Shown here piece after piece: positions 8,057-17,900 of a stretch of DNA of 64,000 nucleotides. A program made the position numbers and the translations under genes. The stretch is taken from the NCBI RefSeq assembly GCF_003963535.1, contig NZ_CP034539.1:8432001-8496000 (forward strand), written 5' to 3'. This stretch comes from Streptomyces cyaneochromogenes (lineage in GTDB: Bacteria > Actinomycetota > Actinomycetes > Streptomycetales > Streptomycetaceae). The notes beneath the pieces were generated by a model. The model was given only the letters and a program-made list of their open reading frames with translations, made no database searches and was not told the origin of the DNA. Position 1 is the first letter of the stretch, and each line of letters begins with the position of its first letter.

Positions 8057-9449
8057 GGCAGGGGTTTCCTTTGCTTGTCGGTGGTTGTCGGGCTCAGATC
8101 TGGTGGAGGAGTTCGGTGGCGGTGTGCTGGCCGGAGCGGACCGCGCCGTCCATGTAGCCGTTCCAGTACGGGGAGAACTCGGCGCCGGCCCAGTGCACGC
8201 GGTGGTGGGGGCGGCCCATCCACTGGCCGAAGTCGGTGAGGACGCCGGGGGCGGCGACGGCGGTGGGGCCGCCCTGGGTCCACTGCTCGGCGGTCCAGTC
8301 CTGCTCGACGTAGTCGACGGTGTCGAAGGCGCGCTCCCCGACGACCTGGGCGAAGCAGCGCAGGACGGCGCCGCGGCGCTCGGCGGCCGAGCGGTGGGCC
8401 CACTTGCGCCATTCCCTGCCGCCGAGGAAGCCCATCAGCACCCCCGGTCCGCCGTCGGGCGGGGTGTTGTCGAACATCTCGCGGATCGGGGAGCCGCCGC
8501 GCAGCAGGCCCATCCCGGACAGGCCCTCGGCCCGCCAGAACGGCCGGTCGTAGACGGCGACGCACTTCATCAGGGTGCCGAAGGGCAGGCGCTGGAACAG
8601 CTGGTCCTGCTGGGCCGGCAGCAGCGGGTCCCACACGATCCGCGAGGCCACCAGCGGCGGTACGGCCACGATCACCCGGCCGGCCCGCCAGTCACCGGCG
8701 TCCGAGACCACGGTGACACCGGTGGAGTCCTGGCTGACGCGGCGCACCGGCGCGTTGAGCTGGACCCGGCCGTCGAGTTCCTCGGCCAGACGCTGCGCGA
8801 CCAGCTGGGAGCCGCCGACGAACCGGCTGTCCTGGGCGCCGCCGGTGGTGCCGGTGCCGCGCTCCATCGTGCCGGGATGGGTCTCGTCGCCGAACGTGGA
8901 GACGTACCAGAGGCTGAACAGCGCGGACGCGTCACGGGCCTCACCGCCGTAGGCGGAGTTCAGGAAGACGTTGACCAGATCGACGGCGGCGCCCGTGATC
9001 CCGGCCTTGCGCAGCCACGTCTCATAGGTCATACCGTCCAGCTCACGGGCGTTCGGGGCCCGCCACGGCGCCGCCGGATCCACCTTGGCCGCGGCCTGCC
9101 CGATGCGGGCCAGCGCGATACCCATCTCCGGCAGCGCCAGCGGGTCCGGCAGCAAGTGCCCCGAGAACCGCCTGGCCCTGCCGTTGCGCACGTACACGTT
9201 CTCACCCGGGACGGCGGCCCGGTAAGTGGCCACCCCGACCTCCTTGGCCAGCGCCAGGATGTGGTCCTGGGTGGGACCCACGAACTGCCCGCCGATCTCG
9301 GTGACCTGACCGTCGCCGAGACGGTGGTTGAGCAACCGGCCACCGACCCGAGCCCGGGCCTCCAGGACGGTCACGGACCTGCCCGCCGCGACGAGTTCCC
9401 GCGCCGCCGTCAGACCGGCCAGCCCCGCACCGATCACCACCACATCGGC
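7592..9449. repeat. Inverted repeat arm 1 (1858 bp)
   Basis: This segment reappears in reverse orientation at 22479-24336 with the same length. The encoded proteins are identical throughout, and all nucleotide stretches I compared, including the intergenic spacer, are identical. The ends fall inside two coding regions: 51 bases into the amine oxidase gene and 21 bases before the end of the SRPBCC gene. Confidence 0.92.
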
Positions 9450-9500
9450 CCTGCGGGCCTGGTGTGACGTGACGGTGTCCTGGTTCTGCGTGCTGCTCAT
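8094..9500 (-). CDS. Flavin-dependent amine oxidase, copy 1
   Basis: Predicted 468 residues from ATG at 9500 with AGGAGT correctly spaced upstream. The FAD-binding fold opens with VVIGAGLAGL (GxGxxG at 24-29) and the ARxRVGGR segment. Near the C-terminus WAGAEFSPYWNGYMDGAVRSG is the second FAD contact typical of monoamine and putrescine oxidases. Such enzymes oxidise an amine to an aldehyde with release of ammonia and peroxide. Residues 18-468 are identical to the second copy; the first 17 differ although both copies have the same length. It heads a two-gene unit with the SRPBCC gene and is divergent from the MmpL exporter across a shared operator. Confidence 0.9.
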   Translation of the reverse strand: MSSTQNQDTVTSHQARRADVVVIGAGLAGLTAARELVAAGRSVTVLEARARVGGRLLNHRLGDGQVTEIGGQFVGPTQDHILALAKEVGVATYRAAVPGENVYVRNGRARRFSGHLLPDPLALPEMGIALARIGQAAAKVDPAAPWRAPNARELDGMTYETWLRKAGITGAAVDLVNVFLNSAYGGEARDASALFSLWYVSTFGDETHPGTMERGTGTTGGAQDSRFVGGSQLVAQRLAEELDGRVQLNAPVRRVSQDSTGVTVVSDAGDWRAGRVIVAVPPLVASRIVWDPLLPAQQDQLFQRLPFGTLMKCVAVYDRPFWRAEGLSGMGLLRGGSPIREMFDNTPPDGGPGVLMGFLGGREWRKWAHRSAAERRGAVLRCFAQVVGERAFDTVDYVEQDWTAEQWTQGGPTAVAAPGVLTDFGQWMGRPHHRVHWAGAEFSPYWNGYMDGAVRSGQHTATELLHQI

Positions 9501-9589
9501 GGTCACTCCTTGGTCGTGGAAGTGCGGTTCCGGCGCATGACCTGGCCTCTTCCGGGGGCGATGGGCTCCGGTGGACATCACCATACAGA

Positions 9590-9613
9590 CGACATGGTCG
9601 CATGACAATGTCA
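9590..9613. promoter_or_regulatory. Operator between amine oxidase and MmpL genes
   Basis: Two 10-bp arms (9590-9599 and 9604-9613) flank a 4-bp spacer; 8 of 10 positions are complementary. The right arm GACAATGTCA matches the arm of the perfect palindrome before the P450 gene in 9 of 10 positions. Its place between divergent genes suggests control of both. Confidence 0.6.
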
Positions 9614-9814
9614 CGTGTTTTAGTTGTTCGATGTGGTCGACCGACTTGAGCAAGTGATAAAGTCGGTGCTCGCAGCAGCTCGGATGCCGCCCACGGCACC
9701 GGCATGCCTCATGCCCGTAGCCGCTCGACGGCGCGGGCCCACCCGTCCCGCCGTTCGTCCCGCGTCCGCCATGAAATGTGGCGGGACATTCCTTACCGAC
9801 TCTGGGAGTTCGCC

Positions 9815-12013
9815 ATGGCAGTCCTGCTCCATCGGCTGGGCCGCAGCGCCTACCGCCACCGCAAGCTGGTGCTCGGCATCTGGCTCGTGGTCCTTGCCGC
9901 GCTCCTCACGTGCGCCGGCGTCTTCGGCGGCAAGCTCGACGACCGCTTCGCCGTCCCGGGCACCGAGTCGCAGCGCGCGCTGGACACGCTCGGCAAGACG
10001 CTGCCCGAAGCCTCCGGAGCGGGCGCCCAGATCGTCTTCACCGCGCCCGAGGGACACCGCGTCACCGAGGCCCGCTACACCGCGGCGGTCGCCGGAGCCG
10101 AGGCGGCGGCGGCGAAGGCGCCGCAGGTCAAAGCCGTCATAGGCCCCGGCCGCTCGGGGGCGGTCTCGGCCGACCGGAGCACGGCGATCGTGCAGGTGCA
10201 GTACTCGGTGCAGCGGGCCGAAGTACGCCCCTCGTCCCTGGAGGTGATCGAACGGGCGGCAAAGGCCGCCGAGAACAACGGGCTCAGGGCGTCGGTCGGC
10301 GGCAGTGCCTACGGCAGCAACGGCGTGCACATCGGCCCGTCCGAGATCATCGGCGTCGCCGTCGCCGTGCTCGTCCTCGTCGTCACCTTCGGCTCCCTGC
10401 TCGCCGCGGGCATGTCGCTGCTGCCCGCCCTGCTCGGCGTGGCCGTGGGACTCACCGGGCTGCTCGCCCTCACTCCGGCGGTCAGCATCTCCTCCACCGC
10501 CGTCACGCTTGCGCTGATGCTGGGGCTGGCCGTGGGCATCGACTACATCCTGTTCATCCTGACCCGCCACCGCCAGCAGCTCGCCCGCGGAACCGACCCG
10601 CAGGAGTCCATCGCGCTGGCCAACGGTACGGCCGGAAGCGCGGTCGTCTTCGCCGGCAGCACCGTGATCATCGCCCTGGCCGCACTGAGCGTCATCGGCA
10701 TCCCGTTCCTGACCGTGATGGGTCTCGGTGCCGCCGGAGCCGTCCTCGTCGCGGTCCTGGCCGCGATCACCCTGCTCCCGGCCCTCGCCGGATTCGCCGG
10801 CACCCGGTTGACCCCGAAGCCCGGCAGGAAGGAGGCCCGGCGGGCCGCCGATCCTGACGGATCCGCCGGCAGGGCGACCCTGGGCGCCCGCTGGGTGCGG
10901 ACCGTCGTCGCCAAGCCCCTCCTCACCGTCCTGGCTGTCGCCGGCATCCTCGTCGCACTGGCGCTCCCCGCGGCGGACCTGCGCCTTGGCCTGCCGGACA
11001 ACGGCTCGGCCCCGGTCACCTCCACCGAACGCAAGGCGTACGACACGGTCAACGACAAGTTCGGCCCCGGCTTCAACGGCCCACTCCTGGTGCTGACCGA
11101 GACCGACAAGGGGTCGGGGGCGCACGCGGGCGCTCAGGCCGCGCAGAAGCTGCGGGACCTCAAGGGGGTCAAGGCGGTCCTGCCCCCCGCGCCCACACGC
11201 GATCCCGCGCAGACCGTCATCCAGGTCATCCCGGAGACCGGTCCCGACAGCGCCCGCACCGACCGGCTCGTCCGCGACATCCGTGCCGCCGCCCCGGACA
11301 TCCGCGAGACCACCGGAGCGACGGTCGCGGTCACCGGAACCACCGCCGTCAACATCGATGTCTCCAACCGCCTCAGCGACTCCCTGCTGCCGTTCATGGC
11401 GATCGTCGTCGGCCTGAGCCTGATCCTGCTGACCATGGTGTTCCGCTCGCTGGTCATCCCCCTCAAGGCCGCCGTCGGGTTCCTGCTGTCGGTGGCGGCC
11501 TCGCTCGGCACGGTCGTCGCCCTGTTCCAGTGGGGCTGGCTGGCGGACACCCTCGGCCTCGCCCACACCGGTCCCGTCGTCAGCTTCCTGCCGATCATCC
11601 TCATCGGCGTGCTCTTCGGACTCGCCATGGACTACGAGGTCTTCCTCGTCTCCGGGATGCGGGAGGAGTGGGTCCACACCGGCGCGGCCCGCCATTCGGT
11701 GACCGAGGGCGCGCGGCACAGCGTCCGCGTCGTCACCGCGGCCGCCCTGATCATGTTCACCGTCTTCGCCGGGTTCTTCCCCCTCGACGACGCCCTGATC
11801 AAGCCCATCGCCTTCGCCCTCGCTGTCGGTGTGGCCATCGACGCCTTCGCCGTCCGCCTGACCCTCGTCCCGGCAGTCCTCGCCCTCGCCGGACGGCACG
11901 CCTGGTGGCTCCCCGCCTGGCTCGACCGCAACCTGCCCGACCTCGACGTCGAAGGCACACGCCTCCAGAACGCCCCGAAGGCGGAGCACAAGGAGCCCCA
12001 GCCAGTCCACTGA
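9815..12013 (+). CDS. MmpL-type RND transporter
   Basis: Predicted 732 residues from ATG at 9815 with GGGAG about 8 bases upstream. It has the usual layout of two repeats, each with one transmembrane helix, an extracytoplasmic domain and a bundle of about five helices. The conserved aspartate-tyrosine pairs of the proton relay are present: GIDY near residue 243 and AMDY near 605. These proteins export lipids, siderophores or drugs in actinobacteria. It is divergent from the amine oxidase gene and shares its operator region, so it may export or protect against a compound handled by the pathway. The substrate cannot be read from the sequence. Confidence 0.9.
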   Translation: MAVLLHRLGRSAYRHRKLVLGIWLVVLAALLTCAGVFGGKLDDRFAVPGTESQRALDTLGKTLPEASGAGAQIVFTAPEGHRVTEARYTAAVAGAEAAAAKAPQVKAVIGPGRSGAVSADRSTAIVQVQYSVQRAEVRPSSLEVIERAAKAAENNGLRASVGGSAYGSNGVHIGPSEIIGVAVAVLVLVVTFGSLLAAGMSLLPALLGVAVGLTGLLALTPAVSISSTAVTLALMLGLAVGIDYILFILTRHRQQLARGTDPQESIALANGTAGSAVVFAGSTVIIALAALSVIGIPFLTVMGLGAAGAVLVAVLAAITLLPALAGFAGTRLTPKPGRKEARRAADPDGSAGRATLGARWVRTVVAKPLLTVLAVAGILVALALPAADLRLGLPDNGSAPVTSTERKAYDTVNDKFGPGFNGPLLVLTETDKGSGAHAGAQAAQKLRDLKGVKAVLPPAPTRDPAQTVIQVIPETGPDSARTDRLVRDIRAAAPDIRETTGATVAVTGTTAVNIDVSNRLSDSLLPFMAIVVGLSLILLTMVFRSLVIPLKAAVGFLLSVAASLGTVVALFQWGWLADTLGLAHTGPVVSFLPIILIGVLFGLAMDYEVFLVSGMREEWVHTGAARHSVTEGARHSVRVVTAAALIMFTVFAGFFPLDDALIKPIAFALAVGVAIDAFAVRLTLVPAVLALAGRHAWWLPAWLDRNLPDLDVEGTRLQNAPKAEHKEPQPVH

Positions 12014-12048
12014 ACCGGCTGAACACCCGCCGGACCCGCCGGGTCCGC

Positions 12049-12097
12049 GCAAGGGCCTGGCCCGGAGGGGAGCGCATCCTCCGGGCCGGGCCCTTGC
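12049..12097 (+). terminator. Terminator after MmpL gene
   Basis: A 20-bp stem (12049-12068 with 12078-12097, one mismatch) with a 9-base loop lies 35 bp after the stop, between convergent genes. There is no T-tract, as is common in Streptomyces. It could serve both strands. Confidence 0.75.
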
Positions 12098-12178
12098 GTG
12101 CCGGCACCCCGCGACATCCTGGACCGGCTCGGCCTGCCGCGAGGTACCGCGTCGTTCACCTGACCGCCGAGGAAGACC

Positions 12179-13267
12179 TCACGCCCGTGGCCGACTGGTC
12201 GGCGCCTCCCTCAGCAGCAGACCAGCCCGCAACTCGAGGGGGGTCACTCCGTGCCACCGGCGCACCGCCCGCCGAAGTGCGCTCACGTCCGCGAAGCCTG
12301 CCTGACGTGCGATGTCACGAAGCGTCAGTTCCGGTCGCCGCAGCAGTTGTTCGACCCGTTCGCGGCGTACCCCGTCGACGATCGCCTCGTACGTGGTGCC
12401 GCACTCGGCCAGGCGACGGCGCAGGGTGCGTTCGCTGGACGCGTGCTTGCGGGCCTGCTCGATGAACGAGGGGATGTCCGGCAGGCTCTGCGCGATGGAG
12501 ATCTCCAGCACCTCGAGCACGTCCTGCTGCTCGCGCCGTGACGTCATGTCCTTCTCCAACACGTCGAGCACCGAGGTGTAGGTGATGGGATCCCGCCCCG
12601 GCATGGCCGCACGCGCCCACCGGGCGGGGATCACCATGCGGTTGCCGGCGGCGTCGAAGCGCAGGGGGCAGCGGAACAGTTCATCGAACGGACGCGTGTC
12701 GCGCGGGGCGGGAAAGGCGAACTCGACCGCCTGCGGGGCGAACGACGCACCGATGCTGAGCCGGGTGAGGGTGACGACACTGGAGAACGCCTCCTCGATC
12801 AGGAAGACGGCGACCGTCGGATCGAGCGCGGGGTCCGGCAGATCGGCCCTCAGCACGTAGCCCACGTCCTCCCAGCCGGCCGACCACACCGTCATCGCCC
12901 CGGAGAGGTTCTGGTATCGCACGCCCGTCTCGATGGCCTCCTCCTGGGTATCGGCGGCCATCATCGCGAAGCCGAGCAGCCCCCACGCGGTCAGGTGCTG
13001 AGCCGCGCCCACCCGCAGCCCCAGATGCTCGTCCCCGGTCAGCTCCACCGCCTGACGGATGACGTCACTGCCCTGCCGGTAGGAGACCCGCAGCTCGGCG
13101 GAGCCCATCACCGTCGGGTCCAGCCCCACCCTGTTCAGCAGCGGCTGCAGGTCGACGCCGCACGCGTCGGTGACCCGGACGAGGTAGTGCAGGATGTTCG
13201 GCGCGATGGTGGCCGAGGTGCTGCGGCTGGTTCCCGGAGAAGTGATCCGGGGGGGAACATCGGGCAT
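12179..13267 (-). CDS. AraC-family regulator with arabinose-binding-like N-domain
   Basis: Predicted 362 residues from ATG at 13267 with GAGGGA close upstream; a GTG at 13282 is possible. The N-terminal two thirds fit the OruR/ArgR-type sensor (Arabinose_bd) domain found in QS- and catabolism-linked AraC proteins, with GDEHLGLRVG and AWGLLGFAMM landmarks. The C-terminus has the double helix-turn-helix, ERTLRRRLAECG followed by TLRDIARQAGFADVSALRRAVRRWHGVTP. It is divergent from the MFS gene at 13475, which is its most likely target. The effector is unknown. Confidence 0.88.
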   Translation of the reverse strand: MPDVPPRITSPGTSRSTSATIAPNILHYLVRVTDACGVDLQPLLNRVGLDPTVMGSAELRVSYRQGSDVIRQAVELTGDEHLGLRVGAAQHLTAWGLLGFAMMAADTQEEAIETGVRYQNLSGAMTVWSAGWEDVGYVLRADLPDPALDPTVAVFLIEEAFSSVVTLTRLSIGASFAPQAVEFAFPAPRDTRPFDELFRCPLRFDAAGNRMVIPARWARAAMPGRDPITYTSVLDVLEKDMTSRREQQDVLEVLEISIAQSLPDIPSFIEQARKHASSERTLRRRLAECGTTYEAIVDGVRRERVEQLLRRPELTLRDIARQAGFADVSALRRAVRRWHGVTPLELRAGLLLREAPTSRPRA

Positions 13268-13474
13268 CGCATTCCCTCTCACCAGGGAGTTCTCGCTTCA
13301 CGGTACGTAGCCGGGCCCCGCCGGTGCGGCGTGGTGGCCGCCAGGGCCTCCCTTCCGGCCTACGGCGCACTGCAAATGGCCATTCCGCCTCTCTACCTTT
13401 GCGGAAACCCGCATGTTCACCGTACGCGCCCGGCATGGAGCACAGCGCGAGAGCGCACTATACGAAAGCTCACC

Positions 13475-14677
13475 ATGACAACACCTCTGCATACCCCGGT
13501 TCCGCGACGATCTGTGTTCCGGAGCCCGCTTGCGCCGGCCCGACGGGCCGTGGCGACGGTGTTCGCCGCCCAGGGAGCGGCGGTCGCTGCGGTGTCCACC
13601 ACGGTGCCCGCAGTCCAGGAGCGTCTCTCGCTCTCTTCGCTGACGATGACCGTGCTCGTCGTGGCCGTCGCGTTGAGCGCGGGCGTCGGCAGCTTCGCCG
13701 GACTGGCCGTGATCCGCCGTCTGGGGCTGGTCACCACCATGCGGATCGCGGTCGTGGCGACCGCCGTGGCTCTGCTGCTGATCGGCTGGGCTCCCGACCA
13801 GGCCGTGGCCGCGGTGGCCTACGGACTGTTCGGTATGGCGCTGGGCTGCATCGACGTGTCGGCGAACACCCGGGCCGCGGCGGTCGAACGCCACTACGGC
13901 CGGAGCATCTTCGCCTCCTTCTACGCCGCCTGGAGCGCCGCCGGTGTCACTGCCGCTCTGCTGACCGCGGGCACAGCCGACCTCGGCTGGCCGGCCGAGT
14001 ACACCCTGACCGTGCAGGCCGGCCTCATCCTGGCACTCGCCCTGACCGTCCGCTCGCACACGCTGCCTGCCGAGTCACCGATCGCCGTGTCCGGCCACGG
14101 GGAGTCCGTCGTGCTCGGCCGCGGTCTGTGGGTCAGACTCGCCCCGTTCGGCCTCGTCCTCCTGGTTGCCTATGTCATCGACTCCACGGTCTCGTCGTGG
14201 TCGACGCTCTATCTCCACCAGACCCTGGACACCTCGCTGTCCCTCGCGCCCCTGGCCTATGCCGCCTACCAGGTGGGCACCGTCACCGGGCGGGCCTGCG
14301 CCGACCACCTCGTCCGCAGGATGGGCCCGGCGGCCGTGGTGCGTGCCGCGACCCTGCTCACCGCCGCGGCCCTGGCCGGCTTGGCGGCCGCCCCCGCTTG
14401 GCCGTACGCGGTCCTGGCCGCCGCGTGCACAGGGCTCGGGGTCTCCGCACTCGTCCCCCTGTGCCTGGCCTCCGCCGGACGCCTGCGACCGGGAGCGGCC
14501 GAAGCCGTCCTGGCCCGTATGAACGTTTTCAATTACACGGGCGTGCTCGCCGGCGGGGCCGCCAGCGGAGTCCTCGGGTCCACCGGTCACTTCCGACTCG
14601 CCTACGCGATACCCGCCGTGCTCGTCCTCGCCCTCCTGACGACCGCACGATCCTTCGACCGCCGGTCGACGTCGTAG
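13475..14677 (+). CDS. MFS transporter
   Basis: Predicted 400 residues from ATG at 13475. The ribosome site is weak. About twelve hydrophobic segments are visible in two halves, with a cytoplasmic loop near the middle, as in sugar- or drug-type MFS proteins; the SANTRAAAVERHYGRSI segment resembles the YbjJ/fucose-permease-like group. It is divergent from the AraC regulator and precedes the P450 gene, and probably moves a substrate or product of the block. Direction of transport cannot be told. Confidence 0.85.
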   Translation: MTTPLHTPVPRRSVFRSPLAPARRAVATVFAAQGAAVAAVSTTVPAVQERLSLSSLTMTVLVVAVALSAGVGSFAGLAVIRRLGLVTTMRIAVVATAVALLLIGWAPDQAVAAVAYGLFGMALGCIDVSANTRAAAVERHYGRSIFASFYAAWSAAGVTAALLTAGTADLGWPAEYTLTVQAGLILALALTVRSHTLPAESPIAVSGHGESVVLGRGLWVRLAPFGLVLLVAYVIDSTVSSWSTLYLHQTLDTSLSLAPLAYAAYQVGTVTGRACADHLVRRMGPAAVVRAATLLTAAALAGLAAAPAWPYAVLAAACTGLGVSALVPLCLASAGRLRPGAAEAVLARMNVFNYTGVLAGGAASGVLGSTGHFRLAYAIPAVLVLALLTTARSFDRRSTS

Positions 14678-14788
14678 GCCGCGGGCAGCCGCCGCCCGGG
14701 CTTGCCCGTATGAACGCTGGTGCCCCTGGGGCAGATGTGCCGCAGGGGGCCGTCGTCTCCTCGTTCATCACCGGCGCGTCGGAATACG

Positions 14789-14824
14789 GCGCAGGCAACC
14801 GCCGCATTCGCCGCACGCCTGCGC
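14789..14824 (+). terminator. Possible terminator after MFS gene
   Basis: Perfect 8-bp arms (14789-14796 and 14817-14824) form a GC-rich hairpin about 110 bp after the MFS stop and upstream of the P450 promoter, separating the two units. Confidence 0.4.
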
Positions 14825-14887
14825 GGTCTGGAGCTCAACCTGTGTCCCCGTTCGGTTCTGTCGTCTGACCGTGTCATGTAACACAAT

Positions 14888-14919
14888 CAGTCGACATTGT
14901 CGTCTGACAATGTCGACTG
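14888..14919. promoter_or_regulatory. Perfect 32-bp palindromic operator of the P450 gene
   Basis: Two 14-bp arms (14888-14901 and 14906-14919) are exact reverse complements around the spacer GTCT. The site ends 46 bp before the P450 start codon, where a TetR dimer would block transcription. Its core recurs at 9590-9613 and, weakly, at 7464-7487. Confidence 0.75.
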
Positions 14920-14965
14920 TACGGTAGTCCGCAAGCGACTGCTGGTGCAAAGGAAAGGCACGCTC

Positions 14966-17900
14966 ATGACTCACGCGTCCGTTGACACGGCCCAGGCAAT
15001 CCCCGAGCGCCCGGCGCTGCCCCTGATCGGCCACGCTCTGGGCATCCCCCGGGGTGCCGACGGCCTCGGTCATCTGGTGAACGAAGTCAAGGACCTGGGC
15101 CCGGTATTCAAGATCCGCATCTTCGGTACCGAGACCGTCCTCGTCGGCGGTCTGGACCTGGTGACAGAGCTGTCGGACGAGACCCGGTTCCGCAAGAATC
15201 TGCACCCGGACCTGGTCGAGATCCGCCGGCTCGGCGGGGACGGCCTGTTCACCGCCTTCAGCCATGAGGCGAACTGGCAGAAGGCGCACGACATTCTGAT
15301 GCCGGCGTTCTCGCTCGGTGCGATGCGCGGCTACCACGCAACCATGCTCCGGGTCGCCCGCTCCCTGATCGCCAAGTGGGACGCGGCGGCGGCGGAGCGC
15401 CCCGTGGACGTGCCCGAGGACATGACAAGGTTGACCTTCGACACGATCGGGCTGTGCGGGTTCGACTACGACTTCGAGTCGTTCCGCCGCGACGAGCCGC
15501 ACCCCTTCGTCGAGGCGATGTCACGGGCGCTGGCGTTCACCCAGGCCAAGGGTGAGTCCATCCCCGGCACGCAGCTGTTCAAGTGGAAGCAGGCCGACCA
15601 GTTCCGCAAGGACGCGGCGCTGATGACGGACCTGGTCGACGAGGTGATCCGGCAGCGCAAGGCGTCAGGCGACACGAGCACGGATGATCTGCTGGGCCGG
15701 ATGCTGCACACCCGCGACGCGGCGACCGGCGAGCCGCTGGACGACGTCAACATCCGCCACCAGGTGATCACCTTCCTCATCGCCGGGCACGAGACCACCA
15801 GCGGTGCGCTGTCCTTCGCCCTGTACTACCTCACCAAGCACCCCGAAGTGCTGGCCCGCGCCCAGGCCGAGGTGGACGGGCTGTGGGGCGACACGGACAC
15901 CCCCGAGCCCGAGTACGGGGACATCGGCAAGCTGACGTACATCCGCCAGGTCCTCAACGAGAGCCTGCGGCTGTGGCCGACGGCGCCCGCCTTCGCCGTG
16001 GAACCCCTTGAGGACACCGTCATCGGCGGCAAGTACGCCGTGCGCAAGGGCGAGACCCTCATGGTGCTCACCCCCGCCCTCCACCGCGACCCCGCCTGGG
16101 GCGAGAACGTCGAGCTGTTCGACCCCGAGCGCTTCACTCCCGAACAGGAGGAGGCCCGCCCGGTCCACCTGTTCAAGCCGTTCGGCAACGGTGAACGCGC
16201 CTGCATCGGCCGTCAGTTCGCCCTGCACGAGGCCACCCTGCTGCTCGGCCTGCTGGTGCACCGCTACCGGCTCATCGACCACACCGACTACGAGCTCAGG
16301 GTGAAGCAGTCGCTCACCATCAAGCCGGACGAGTTCACCCTGAAGCTCGCCCGGCGCACCAGCGGCGAGCGCCGCCTGACCGCCGCCGCACGCAGTGCCG
16401 GCGTCGGCCATGACGCTCCCGCGGCCCGCCACGCCACCGGCACCGCACTGACCCTCCTGCACGGCTCCAACCTCGGCACCTGCGCGGGTATCGCCCGTGA
16501 TCTGGCCGCGGACGGCGACGAGCACGGCTTCACCCCTTCCGTCGCGCCGCTCAACGACGCGGTGGGCAAGCTCTCCTCCGGCAGCGGACCGGTCGTGATC
16601 GTCGCCGCCTCCTACAACGGCAGGCCCACCGACGACGCCGCGGAGTTCGTCACCTGGCTCGAGGGGCTCGAGCCCGGCTCGCTTGACGGCCTTCAGTACG
16701 CCGTCCTCGGCGTCGGCGACCGCAACTGGGCCGCCACCTACCAGCGCGTCCCCGCCCTCATCGACGAACGCCTGACCGCGGCCGGTGCCACGGCGCTGCT
16801 GGAGCGCGGTGCCGCCGACGCCTCCGGGGACTTCGCGGGCACGGTCGAGCGGTGGACGGGCGACGTGTGGACCGCCCTGCTGGAGCGGTACGGCGACTCG
16901 GCGGCCGGGGGCCCGGCTGCCACCGAACCGGAGGAGAGCCAGGGCCTGTACGAGCTCCAGGACGCCGGCGACTCGGTCATCGACCAACTCGCCGCACGGC
17001 ACGGCGTGCAGCCGATGGAGGTGCTCGACGCCTACGAACTCGTCGACATGGAGCACGAGTTGGGTCGCTCCAAGCGGTTTCTCAAGCTGCGGCTGCCCGA
17101 CGGCGTCACCTATCGCACCGGCGACCACCTGGCCGTCCTCCCGAGCAACCCCGACGCCCTCGTCCAGCGGGTGGCCGACCGTTTCGGCCTCGACCTGGAC
17201 CGCACCGTCCGCCTTCAGGCGCGCCGCCGCAGCCGGAGCGCCCTGCCCGTCGACCGGCCGCTGACCCTGCGCCGCCTGCTCACCGACTTCGTCGAACTCC
17301 AGGACCCCGCCACCCAGGAGCAGGTCGCCGTGCTCGCCGAGCACACCGCCTGCCCGCCCGAGAAGCGGCCCCTGGCCGAACTCGCCGCGACGGATGCGGA
17401 GACCTTCCACGAGCAGGTGACGGCCCGCGGGCGTAGTGTCCTGGACCTGCTGGAGCGCTACCACGCCTGCGAGCTGCCGTTCGAACGTTTCCTGGAGCTG
17501 CTGCCGGTCATGCGCCCGCGCCACTACTCGATCTCCTCCTCCGCGCAGGCGCAGCCCGGCGAGGTGGACCTGATGGTGTCACTGCTCGCCGCGCCCCACC
17601 GAGGCGGTGAGGGCACCTTCCACGGCATCGCCTCCCACCACCTCCAGACCGTCACGGCCGGCGACACCGTCCAGGCGAGGGTGCTCCCGTGCAGCGAGGA
17701 CTTCCGCCTCCCCGCGGATCCCTCCGTGCCCGTCATCCTGGTCAGCGCGGGCACCGGCCTGGCCCCCTTCCGCGGTGCCGTCCTCGACCGCCACCACACC
17801 AAGTCGACCGGCACACTGCTGTGCTACTTCGGTTGCGACCACCCCGACGTCGACTACCTCCACCGCGGGGAGTTCGAGGCGGCCGAAGCGGCCGGAGCCG

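Noticed and set aside
9620..12052. A very long open frame (about 810 codons) antisense to the MmpL gene
   Set aside because: Its product is a glycine/aspartate/glutamine-rich low-complexity string, a mirror of GC-rich codon bias. The MmpL protein on the other strand has real family motifs and a ribosome site.
15665..17524. A 619-codon frame antisense to the P450 fusion
   Set aside because: No family motif or ribosome site; caused by GC bias. The sense strand has all P450 and reductase motifs.
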